64,000 nt of DNA from Anadara kagoshimensis (Eukaryota > Mollusca > Bivalvia > Arcoida > Arcidae): positions 13,542,791 to 13,606,790 of the forward strand of contig CM037872.1 in NCBI GenBank assembly GCA_021292105.1, read 5' to 3'. The notes under the pieces are model-generated. The model was not told where the DNA came from, did no database searches, and saw only the letters and a program-made list of their open reading frames with translations. A program made the translations under genes and the position numbers. This document shows, one piece after another, positions 34,368-43,666 of this stretch. Within the stretch, counting starts at the first letter, position 1. Every line of letters starts with the position of its first letter.

Positions 34368-35092
34368 TTGATAGATAACAAATTTGTTGTGTTGTGTTTA
34401 AATTTCCAGCAAACAATCGGTATAAGAATTGGTACAAACTGTGTACCATTGCTTGCCTATTTGTTTCTGTATTCTTATGAAGCAGAATTTATGCAAAACA
34501 TTGATAACTCTGGAGAGAAAACTGTCACCAAATCATTCAACACATACAGGGATATAGATGACGTTCTGTCTCTTAACAATAATAAATTTGGAGACTGTTG
34601 ATGCCATCTATCCAAGTGAGCTTGAAATAAAAGATACGACTGATTCCTTAAGTTCTGCTTCATATTTAGACTTACAATTCAATTGTGACGCCCACAAAAG
34701 GCTACATATGAAACTTAATTACAAACGTGATCTGCTTCTGTGTATTTGTTTGCAAATTAATATGCTATGGTAGAGCTTGTTCCCACTAAGGGGACTTTAT
34801 TCGACGAAGCAGGCTGCTTGCAATTAAATTGTTTACCCAGGGATATTGCAAGCCTAGGCTCATCAAGGCCCTAAAAGTGTTATGACCGTCATCACAGTAT
34901 TCTTGGTAAGTTTGATGTCTCTGTGTCCAGGATTACCCTGGATATATTTGACGTCCCATAGTTCCTTACACACAATTTTGATAACACACGTGGTGGGAGC
35001 TTACGTTTTTAACCTAATTTGTCAGTTCCAAAGTTATTACTTTTCTTCTGGATTGTGATTCGGACATGGGTTAGTATGTTTGTTTTGATTAA
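34368..35092 (+). mobile_element. Penelope-like reverse transcriptase relic with 3' tail
   Basis: Two overlapping plus frames carry RT fingers/palm text: FQQTIGIRIGTNCVPLLAYL and LFLYSYEAEFMQ, then YRDIDDVLSLNN, holding the catalytic DD in an RT motif C (34368-34601). After a frameshift come IYPSELEIKDTTDS and SASYLDLQF (34558-34773). This order is that of the retroelement family annotated in many aquatic invertebrates as Penelope-like RT. The following 300 bp (thumb and 3' end, including CTGGATATATTTGACGTCCC and CACACGTGGTGGG) is the same sequence found as short fragments all over this window. Upstream RT parts and any GIY-YIG domain are missing. Confidence 0.75.
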
Positions 35093-35252
35093 AACAAACA
35101 TTTAGTATAAATGATATATGTATACAAATTAACATAAAATTACAACAATCAAAACACAAACTGATTCATCTCTGAACCAAAGGAAAAGGAACAATAGTAT
35201 AGATAACAAGAAAACGTGCACTTAAATTCTTATGAAGGAGTTAAAGAGGTTT
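35088..35252 (+). repeat. Dispersed repeat, pair with 33132-33250
   Basis: Follows the Penelope-like tail without a gap; see the shared blocks listed for 33132-33250. Confidence 0.5.
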
Positions 35253-36606
35253 GATGTTTTGCTATTGGAACGTTTACGTGGTAAGTTGGTTCGGATTAAT
35301 ACCATACAGTATTTGTTATAATTGAATGTTATTTCTTCAGAGATATTTACTTTTTTATCACATGGGATCGTTCATTTCAGTAGAGTGTACATACCAAATC
35401 TTTTACCCGATAATTATTTCACATGAGGCGGGTGTAACTCGCTGCACAGGGGGTCTTTACCTCCCGAAGCAACTAGCCTCACTTCCCATGTTGTTAAAAT
35501 TCACGTTTTGAAACTTGTCGGTTTTCAAAGTTTTCGTGTTTTTTTTGGGAATGTGACCTTGACCGGTATTTTAAGGTTTGAATGGCAATCAGTTTATTTA
35601 ATTTCTTCCTTATGATTATTTTATGTGTATGTAATTGTTTAAAGAGATTTTAAACAATTATTTAGATATAAACAATAAAATATGACGGAAATATAAAACT
35701 TAGCTTTAATTAATTACATCTTTATTAATCGATGAAAGATAACCTTCAGAGCTGATTGATACTTTCCTCAAATTAATGTGAATTCAAACTTATGGAACCA
35801 ATAATAAAATACTGCGTTTTGCCATTACACATCTTATGACCGAAACTGTAAACATTCCAATGCCGTATCAATGCTTTTTTTGTTTTAATTTGTTGCTCAT
35901 TAATATTTAATATTTAAGTTTTAAACCTTTTTATTTATTGTTGATTGTTATGGTCAGGATTTTGATAGTTCACCCATGAAAAAAGTGAAACATTCCAGGT
36001 TTGTTATTATTCATAATGTATGTAACCTTGGGTAGTACGTTGGGTTGTACATTAAAATTACGAAAGCTATTCGTCATTGTTCAAATATTGGAGATGTTCT
36101 CTTCCGTTTCATCCATTTTGTTCAAGTGGCATTGCAGATCTTAATTGTCAGAAAGGATGCATACTTTGAGAAAACTATGTCGTTGATGAAGCAGGTAATC
36201 GGAGCAATCTGAAATTCTTTCATTTTAAATTCATCTATGGGTGCAGCAATGTGACGGGTACAAAATATTTACATATGCTTGCGCCTAGAGGGACTATAAA
36301 GGCTCGTCAACCAATGTAAATTCAATAAAGTTGTTTGCAAAAAAGCAATTTATAATATTAAACTTGTCATCTGATAATAAAAACCGCAATGTGCTGAGTA
36401 GCAAGACGTATTCTTGTAAGAACTATTCTATTATCGACTGACAATATTCAATACTTTTAGCGCACATTCTCAAGTCTGTCTGGCAAAGCTGTAGCATTTA
36501 TATTGAATATGAAGGCCATTTCATAACAAATAAATGTTATATTTTCGTTTAATATTAAAAAAAAATATTCGTTCATTCAGCAACTTAAATACCGTAGCAA
36601 CTGATT
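35253..36606. other. No gene recognised
   Basis: AT-rich. A 61-codon frame at 35326 overlaps a decayed tail-like block (GGCGGGTGTAACTCGCTGCA, CCTCACTTCCCATG at about 35425-35490), so a further Penelope-like scrap is possible. Confidence 0.4.
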
Positions 36607-36740
36607 TCAGGCAGGGATTCTTTGAATGGAGCAGCCATGGAGAACGTTCATTTTCCAATTAAATAGTTCATAATCAAAAACAACATAATAATCCATGTCT
36701 GAATCACAATCCAGAAGCAAAGTAAAAACTGTCAAGTTAG
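36607..36740 (-). mobile_element. Penelope-like tail fragment
   Basis: On the minus strand: CCCTGATGGAAGTTCACATG, TAACTTGACAGTTTTTAC, and GGATTGTGATTCAGACATGG. Tail only. Confidence 0.6.
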
Positions 36741-37064
36741 GTTTAACATGTGAACTTCCATCAGGGAAGTGTATAACTAATAATACAGACCTATGAATGT
36801 TCAAGTTATTATATACACTTAACAATTCAGTGTTATTAGGTTTAATACATGTTACATCATTTATAATATAACTTTTTTAAATTCTGAAAATACGGAAACC
36901 CATAGGTATCGTGAGCCACTATCTCAAAAGGAAAATAAAAATAAGTAATACACGTGAACAATCACTACGAAAATGAAACCGGGTAGTCCCGCATAGAGAT
37001 CACGTTTGTTGTTTCTAAATGGAGACCGATTCCTCAATTTGTGCTTCATATTAAGACTTGTACC
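36741..37064. other. No gene recognised
   Basis: AT-rich, no repeat unit or exon recognised. Confidence 0.35.
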
Positions 37065-37610
37065 TCAATTATGACGCATACGAAAGGCTACATTTAAAAC
37101 TTTATGGCAAACGTGATGCCTTCAATTTTTCTATTGTCAACTTTCCTTTTCTATGCAACAATATACCTGCTTCTCCTGCTTATTGTGTATGTTTCTCAAT
37201 TAATACGCTATGGAAGAGCATGTTCCTACTATAGGGGTTTTGTACAACGAAGTAGGCTTCTTGAAAATAAATTGTTGAATTAGGGATACTGCAAGCCTAG
37301 GCTCATCAAGGCCCTCAAAAAGTTCTATGACCGTCATCACAGCATTGTTGATAAGTTTGACGTCTCTGTGTCCAGGATTGCCCTGGATATATTTGACGTC
37401 CCAAAGTTCCCTGTTCCTTTTAGACAATTTTTATTACACACGTGGTGGGTGTAGCTATCTAAACAGGAGGTGCTTACCCTTCCAGAGCACCCGGCCTCAC
37501 TTTCCTTGCGGAAGTTCACGTGCCTAACCTACTTTGACAGTTCCAAAGTGTTTACAATGCTTTTGGATTGTGATTTAAACATGGATTAGTATGTTTGTTT
37601 TTGATTGATA
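37065..37610 (+). mobile_element. Penelope-like RT thumb and complete 3' tail
   Basis: The reference tail of this window. Decayed coding text for the RT thumb comes first (INTLWKSMFL-like at 37200; ALKKFYDRHH-like and DKFDVSVSRIALDIFDV-like at 37310-37400), then CACACGTGGTGGGTGTAGC, GCTTACCCTTCCAGAGCACC, CGGCCTCACTTTCCTTGCGG, and the end ATGGATTAGTATGTTTG. Near-identical layout to 57859-58352. Confidence 0.75.
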
Positions 37611-38080
37611 ACGTTATGTTGGACAGCTTTATAGAAGTTTGGATACTGATTTTTAAACGATTATTTATGATGATCATCTCATAATCTTATACAAGAATTT
37701 TAAAACAAAATAATATTGTGCTAGATTTTTAACATCCAGAACGCCAAATACAAATGAGAGATTTGTTTGCTGTAATCATCCCTCCAAATATCTATACAAA
37801 GCGTACAACTTGGACTGATTAACATAATCTAGACTTTGGCTAAAATAAATTATTCTTAATTGAACAAAATACCGCAAATTTATCAAATGGTGTCAGTTTG
37901 TGAAAATTTGACGTTTGAAGTAGTTCATAGCAAACATTCCAAGATTTTGACGACATAAGACAGATATGTACAGAGACACATTTCATCCGTCAGATGTCCA
38001 TATTAAAACAATTGACCAGAGCAAGGAAATTAAACTTTGCGAGGATCGTGTGGGGTCTTACCGTGAAGTTCAAAGACGTG
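37611..38080. other. No gene recognised
   Basis: AT-rich, no repeat unit or exon recognised. Confidence 0.35.
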
Positions 38081-38520
38081 TAAATACCCAACATCAGTTC
38101 AAATACGACAATCACTTGTAATTAAAGCAATGCATTTGCAAGTTTTATAAATGTATTAGTTTACCGACACATACATATTTTAATTTAACAGTCCAAAAAG
38201 TATATACATTAATAAACATTTAAATACCCAACGTCAGTTAAATTATGAGGGACATTGTAATTTATCGAATGAGTTTGCAAATTTTATCAATGTATAACTT
38301 TATAAATGTATTAGTTTACCGACACATACATATTTTAATTTAACAGTCCAAAAAAGTATATACATAAATAAACATTTAAATACCCAACGTCAGTTAAATT
38401 ATGAGGGACATTGTAATTAACGGAATGAGTTTGCAAATTTTATTAATGTATAACTTTACAGAAACATACATATTTTTTTAACAGTCAAAATTAGTAATAC
38501 ATTAATAAAGTACTATTTAA
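38081..38520. repeat. ~150-bp tandem repeat, three copies
   Basis: TAAATACCCAACRTCAGTT starts at 38081, 38221 and 38377 (spacing 140 and 156). Each is followed by GTTTGCAAATTTTATNAATG-like and ACACATACATATTTT blocks. The last two copies are very similar; the first is more diverged. Confidence 0.88.
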
Positions 38521-38550
38521 CCATTAAACTGTCTAGAAATGGCGTTTATT

Positions 38551-38709
38551 TAACAATTGAACTGTTTAGAAATGCGGTTCATAGTCGATATGAACGCAAT
38601 TTATATGCAAGCAAACTGAATAACGCGCGCGCGTTATAATTAGTTTGCCTTGCATATCAATTGCGTTCATATCGACTATGAACCGCATTTCTAAACAGTT
38701 CAATTGTTA
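38551..38709. mobile_element. Large near-perfect palindrome (foldback)
   Basis: Arms 38551-38630 and about 38630-38709 pair almost throughout (outer arm TAACAATTGAACTGTTTAGA; inner arm ATATGAACGCAATT), meeting at an alternating CGCGCGCG centre (38624-38631). An isolated copy of the inner arm (TCATAGCCGATATGAACGCA) lies at 39127. Confidence 0.9.
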
Positions 38710-39030
38710 TATTTACGTTTAAAACTATTTTCTTTTCTTTTTCTTGGTCCAAAATCATTTAAAAAAATTTTAATTCCGCGCTTTGTCAACAACGATTTTC
38801 GATTAACGAAACAGCTGATGGAACAGCAGATTCAACTGATCAGCTGTGCATTTTGGCGCCAGAAATTCTAGGACATAATAGTGCGTGGAACAAACAACAA
38901 ATTGCAAACAAAATTTCTACTAAATTGTTCAATTTTTTATTAAATACCAATATTTCGGTAATAAATAATCACAATTATGCAAACAATTAATAAAAAGTTC
39001 CGGTTTTGTGTATTTCATATTGTGTATTCA

Positions 39031-39108
39031 TACGCCGATGGTTGTGAATGGAATTCCCGTGACGTCACATACGCCGATTGTTGTAAATGGAATTCCCGTG
39101 ACGTCACC
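39031..39108. repeat. 39-bp tandem pair, each with a CRE
   Basis: Two units (39031-39069, 39070-39108; three or four differences) each end in GTGACGTCAC, that is the perfect cAMP response element TGACGTCA at 39060-39067 and 39099-39106. The lone palindrome arm copy at 39127 follows. No gene start is recognisable nearby. Confidence 0.85.
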
Positions 39109-39156
39109 AAGGTAGATCTTGCAGTTCATAGCCGATATGAACGCAATTGCTCTGAA

Positions 39157-39787
39157 ACCTTGTGTAGAAGACAGAAAACAGACAAAATGTAAATATAAGG
39201 AAATGTAATTATAGTCCTATAACTTCATTTGGTCTAAAACAGAGTTTAATACAATCAAACACCATAAATGTAAACATATAACAATAACAATTTGTATGTT
39301 TTGTTATTATAAAAACTGTGCGACAAAACTGTATTCGAACGTTAGATTTTAAGTTCCACTAGGAAAGAACATATTTTAATGCAGGAAATCCATTATATTA
39401 ATAAGTGCTGTTATCATATATCGTCATCGCGATTATCGTCGCCAAGGATTTGTCGATAGCGATATCGTGGAACAAAGCTTACATCATGATAACACAGAAC
39501 CCCAAATACTTACAAAAAAAATTCTCTGAAATCATTGCATCACTTGAGTAGTGATCATGATAAAGCAGATTGTTATTGTGGTTTTGTTGTGAACTACAAA
39601 CAAATCACTGATGACAGCTGACGTAATAAATATACAATGTATCAATGCATACCGTTTTCAATGTATAGATTAACTAACTGCAATTTCATATTGGGCATAT
39701 TCATCTGGAATTATCGCGATATTATCGTAACGGTAATGATATCGTCAAAAGTTTAGCGATGTCTTTTTGTCTCATGATTACAGCTCT
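39157..39787. other. No gene recognised
   Basis: Contains several TATCGCGAT or ATCGTC-rich blocks (39420-39470, 39715-39760), perhaps a decayed inverted-repeat element. No exon. Confidence 0.35.
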
Positions 39788-39790
39788 AAT

Positions 39791-39856
39791 ATAAATATTA
39801 CATTTCTGACAGGGTGACAATATGTACTGTCACCCTGTCAAAAATGTAATATTTAT
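39791..39856. repeat. 29-bp stem-loop
   Basis: Arms 39791-39819 and 39828-39856 (ATAAATATTACATTT, CTGACAGGGTGACA) pair with a single mismatch around an 8-nt loop. It resembles the head-to-head ends of a foldback or MITE. Confidence 0.85.
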
Positions 39857-40389
39857 TTTATTACACCAATATATAATGTGCTCCGTCTTTAGTAAAGACT
39901 TTACCAATTTTCATCCAATTTATCCGCCGGGATTGCCTCAAATCCAGTCATTTGGGCCAGGGCCAAGAAATTTATGAAAAGGTATACACGGTCCGCTTAG
40001 TTGATGCAGAGTCTTTAGGCTCTAATAAATTGACAAGATACTCATTGTCAGCCTCAGCAAACATCATCTGTTGTTGTTACAGACGCATGTCATATCAATG
40101 ACCATAAGACGCTTGCGTTGACACATCTGAAAAAAGCGCTAATATGATTCAGTTAAACTTAAGGAAGGGAAGTGACTCGAACAAAAGTACTGTCACATAT
40201 CTCTTATCCAATGAAATTGCTAGTTTTTTACATAAGGTGTAATAATATAGAATGTATCGGAGGTGAATGAATTGTTTCACAAAATATTTACTTATGACAT
40301 TATAACCACTCATAAGGTCTAATTAATAATTACAGAACAGATGTTAGAAAAACGTAAGCTTTAAAACATAAAAATATAATCATTGTTAT
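39857..40389. other. No gene recognised
   Basis: AT-rich spacer before the Tc1-like element at 40392. Confidence 0.35.
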
Positions 40390-40391
40390 TA

Positions 40392-41751
40392 CACTCACAG
40401 GTCAAAAGTGTTTCCGCATAATGGCCGCCAAAAAAAATTCTATACCCGATTCACATCTGACTTTTAACTAGTATGCTTTTAATATCGAACAGATGCGGGG
40501 AAAATTTTCAGATATATAACGGATGTTTTTTTGCGATCACCGGTTATAAAATTTTGTTAGAGTTATCTCTCTTTTGTTTTTAAGTCTGCTAGCAACAATG
40601 GCTGAACGTAGGAAAGAATTGAAACCGGCAAAGAAAGAAGCTATAGTTAGCTTAAAAGAAGGTGGATTGAGTGGCAGGAAAATTGCAGAATATTTGAAAA
40701 TTAATTGTTCTACCGTGCATAAGTTTTTGAAACGCTACGGACTGAGAGGCTGTGTAGAAAATAATCCGCGGAGTGGAAGACCCAGGAAGTACAGCGCCAG
40801 ATCTAACAGACAACTGATACGTATTGTAAAATGTAACCGAAGAAAGAACTTGCATGACATTACAAATAATTTTAATGACAGAACACCAGTAAAGTTAAGT
40901 GAGTCAAGTGTAAAAAGACGATTGGTGTACTATGGATTTAAAAGAAGAATTATCAAGAAGATTATAATATCTTGGGTGAACCGTTTTAAGAGGAGAGCAT
41001 GGTGTAGATCGAAACTACATTTAACATTTGAAAACTTTTGAAAAAAAGTAATATTATCTGATGAGACACAAATTGTGGTGGGAAAAAGCAGCAAGGTTCA
41101 TGTATGGCGGAAAAATTGTGAACATTGGTCGTCATACTATTTAGGTGAGACATGTAGAACACCAAATGTTGTAACAAGTGTCATGTTTCGGGGGTGCATT
41201 ACCTACGATGGAGTTGAGACCTTAGTTGCTGTTGATGGCAATATTAATTCACAGAAATACACAGATATTCGATGGGCAAATTTGGCCAGTTGTTACAAAA
41301 GTTTTTGGTAACCGTCCCTGGATTTTTCAAGATGATAATGCCACCCCTCATCGATCTCGACATACCATGGCTTGAAAGCAATTGAACAATTTTTCTACCA
41401 TTTTATGGCCTGCACAAAGCCCAGACATTAATGTTATTAAAAATGTTTGGAGACTCTTGAAAATATGCTATCAGAGGCGAGCACACGAGATTGAATTCAG
41501 ACAAGACCTTATTAACATTGCATCAGAAATCTGGCAGTCGATCACTTTGACCTATATAAGATCTCTTTATCCATCTATCCCAAAACGAATTCAGCAGGTA
41601 TTGAGATCAAATGGTTCAATAACCAAGTACTAAGGTAAGATTTATTTTAATTTCAACAAATAATTCCAAATTATAGGTTCAAAGTTGAAACAGTTTTACT
41701 TCGTTTAAGATATTGCGGCCATTGTGCGGAAACACTTTTGACCTGTGAGTG
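40392..41751 (+). mobile_element. Tc1-like transposon, complete but dead
   Basis: 1360 bp with TIRs of 37 bp (CACTCACAGGTCAAAAGTGT and on) differing at one base, flanked by TA at both ends (40390-40391, 41752-41753). Transposase on the plus strand, most likely start at 40598 (MAERRKELK): HTH with GGLSGRKIAEYL and KINCSTVHKFLKRYG, then NNPRSGRPRK; ILSDET (first Asp); FQDDNATPHRSR (second Asp); LWPAQSPDINVIKNVW, where the third catalytic residue is Lys, not Glu. In-frame TGA at 41039-41041, a frameshift near 41268 and another stop near 41371 disable it. The TIRs are far better preserved than the gene. Confidence 0.95.
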
Positions 41752-41753
41752 TA

Positions 41754-42267
41754 CTTACAAAACATATCATAGTCGGGTTATTCAAAATAATATACTATGT
41801 GGCGATTAGCTTTGAAAAATAATGGATAATGAAATATAATAAACTCCTGCCTATTTTCAAATAAGTCCAAGTACTTTCTGTAAGCATTCATAACTCTCAT
41901 ATTTTTACTTTATTTTTCGTATAACACGAGGAAAGTGCGTGAAATATAAATGAGTCATTTAAGATAATAAAAATGATTAAACAAACGACAAAAAATTAAT
42001 TGAGCCAAATTAGAAAATTTCATAACTAATCATTTTTTTTAATTTTTAACCTTAACCTCATTCCGTCATTCAATCAGTGCATCAGTTCATTCGGTTGTTG
42101 TTTCGGATTAAAATTCTGCATCAGTAATGCTCGGACTTATACTGTGGGAATCCGAATGAATAAAAGACGATGAAATAAAATGTGTTTTACTGAAGATGAT
42201 TTATTTAGAAAAACTAATTCTTTCCAAAAATACACTAAATTAGCACTATTTTGTGATATGTGACCTT
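41754..42267. other. No gene recognised
   Basis: AT-rich, no repeat unit or exon recognised. Confidence 0.35.
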
Positions 42268-42370
42268 TTAAGTAGTACCCGGTCTCAATTTCCCGGTGAA
42301 AGTTAGTGTGTTCAACCAAATTTTTTAGTTTCTAGTGTTTACTTTGCTTTGAAATTGTAATTTTATAGAA
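42268..42370 (+). mobile_element. Penelope-like tail scrap
   Basis: ACCCGGTCTCAATTTCCCGG, a GAAAGTTAGTGTGTTCAACC block and GTTTACTTTGCTTTGAAATT: weakly conserved tail. Confidence 0.5.
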
Positions 42371-42497
42371 ATTATAATAGGTAGTAACAAGATAAAATAA
42401 TTTTATATTGTTAATTCTTAATAGAATTTAAAAGTCTCCATATACTTATCCTGATTTGTAATAAATTTGCCATTTTTGTTTTCGTATTGTAAGGCTC

Positions 42498-43408
42498 GTC
42501 ATGTTTGACCCTGTCGCTTGACCTTTAATATGAATATTTATCAGGAACGATCGCTTATACGTAAATATAAGGGTATCTATAAAAATGTCGCCAACAACAG
42601 TAGACAGGTGTCTTTAATGACTGTATAAGAAAGTATATACAATTGGCCGTGTGGTTAAGGTATATTGTCTAAAAATCTTTATTCCGAACGTCCATGTTAG
42701 CGCAGGTTTTTTTTACAGTATTTGTTCTTTACACGTTTTCAGTATGCACCTTGTATTTTAAATTGAAATTGTGCCTTCATTTTGGGTTAAATGTATTGAA
42801 TTAAATATATATTTTATCAAAAAAATTCTTAAGATGTTTGTACTTCTCTTTCAAAATAACTAGCAATATTAAGAATAATGTTTCTAGCATCATTCGACCA
42901 TTTAGATATCTATTTGTTTGTTTTCTCATATATATTTCAAATTATTTGAATTTTATACTTAACTATAAAAAAAATAAAACGACGCACGCATTTTTCACGC
43001 GTGAAAGAGCCACAATAAAATCAAGTATATTTATAATAAAATTGAAAGAAAAAACAACAGATTCAGCAATATTCGAACCATTGACCCAGTAACCAACTTA
43101 ATGATTGTGTTGAAAACACACTAATACGCTCGGCCACAGAGGCTATTGACTTTGAACGTGGTTGCAAAAAATAAATCCATGAATCGTATTGTTTCTTATT
43201 AAACATTACCGAAACACTTATTAATTTATACTTTTCCCATTCCATTTTATGAATACCGTAAATTAAAAAAAGTATATATGTGTACATTTGAAAAAAAGAG
43301 TTCAAAACAAACGTCTTATTTATAATCAAATATACCCCCTGTACTTCATAATCGATCATTCCTAATAAATATTTAAATTAAAGGTCAAGCGACAGGGTCA
43401 AACTTGAC
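42498..43408. mobile_element. 911-bp element with ~55-bp TIRs and tRNA-like parts
   Basis: The left GTCATGTTTGACCCTGTCGC and the right end, whose reverse complement is GTCAAGTTTGACCCTGTCGC, pair for about 55 bp (through CTTGACCTTTAATATGAATA). Inside are two tRNA-Ser/Leu-like remnants in opposite orientation: GGCCGTGTGGTTAAGG (plus, about 42644) and CTCTGTGGCCGAGCG with B box TGGTTCGAATAT (minus, 43065-43145). No transposase. Confidence 0.75.
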
Positions 43409-43542
43409 AAAATATACATGTACATATCTTTCTTCATGCCTGTTATAGTGCACAATATTAATGGAAAACGAAAGTTGTTCTTAAAATCATTTCGTGGTAT
43501 TCTAAAAATGGAAACACGTCATTTATGAGCCATACTTCTCTC
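43409..43542. other. Spacer upstream of the Ig-domain gene
   Basis: Presumed promoter-proximal DNA between the TIR element and the TATA-like motif. No other site is recognised. Confidence 0.3.
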
Positions 43543-43550
43543 TATTTAAG
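43543..43550 (+). promoter_or_regulatory. Possible TATA box of the Ig-domain gene
   Basis: TATTTAAG lies about 62 bp before the start codon at 43612, a spacing that would allow a short 5' UTR. In AT-rich DNA this motif alone is weak evidence. Confidence 0.25.
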
Positions 43551-43611
43551 TTCATGTAATAGTTTTACGCAATAGTTAGAGCTAGAGAAAACGTTTAGAC
43601 AAAGACTGAAC

Positions 43612-43666
43612 ATGAGGCTGTTACTGTTGTTCATTAATATTGCATTTGTTTTACAGTTTCAACAAA
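43612..43666 (+). CDS. Ig gene exon 1: signal peptide
   Basis: ATG in a fair context (GAACATGAGG), 18 codons plus one base, donor AAA/gtaagt (consensus). A 4.4-kb intron follows, holding a hAT remnant, a mariner and a foldback element. Confidence 0.75.

Noticed and set aside
43060..43145. Functional tRNA-Ser/Leu gene (minus strand)
   Set aside because: A and B boxes are recognisable but the acceptor stem does not pair and the anticodon arm is irregular; it lies inside a TIR element.
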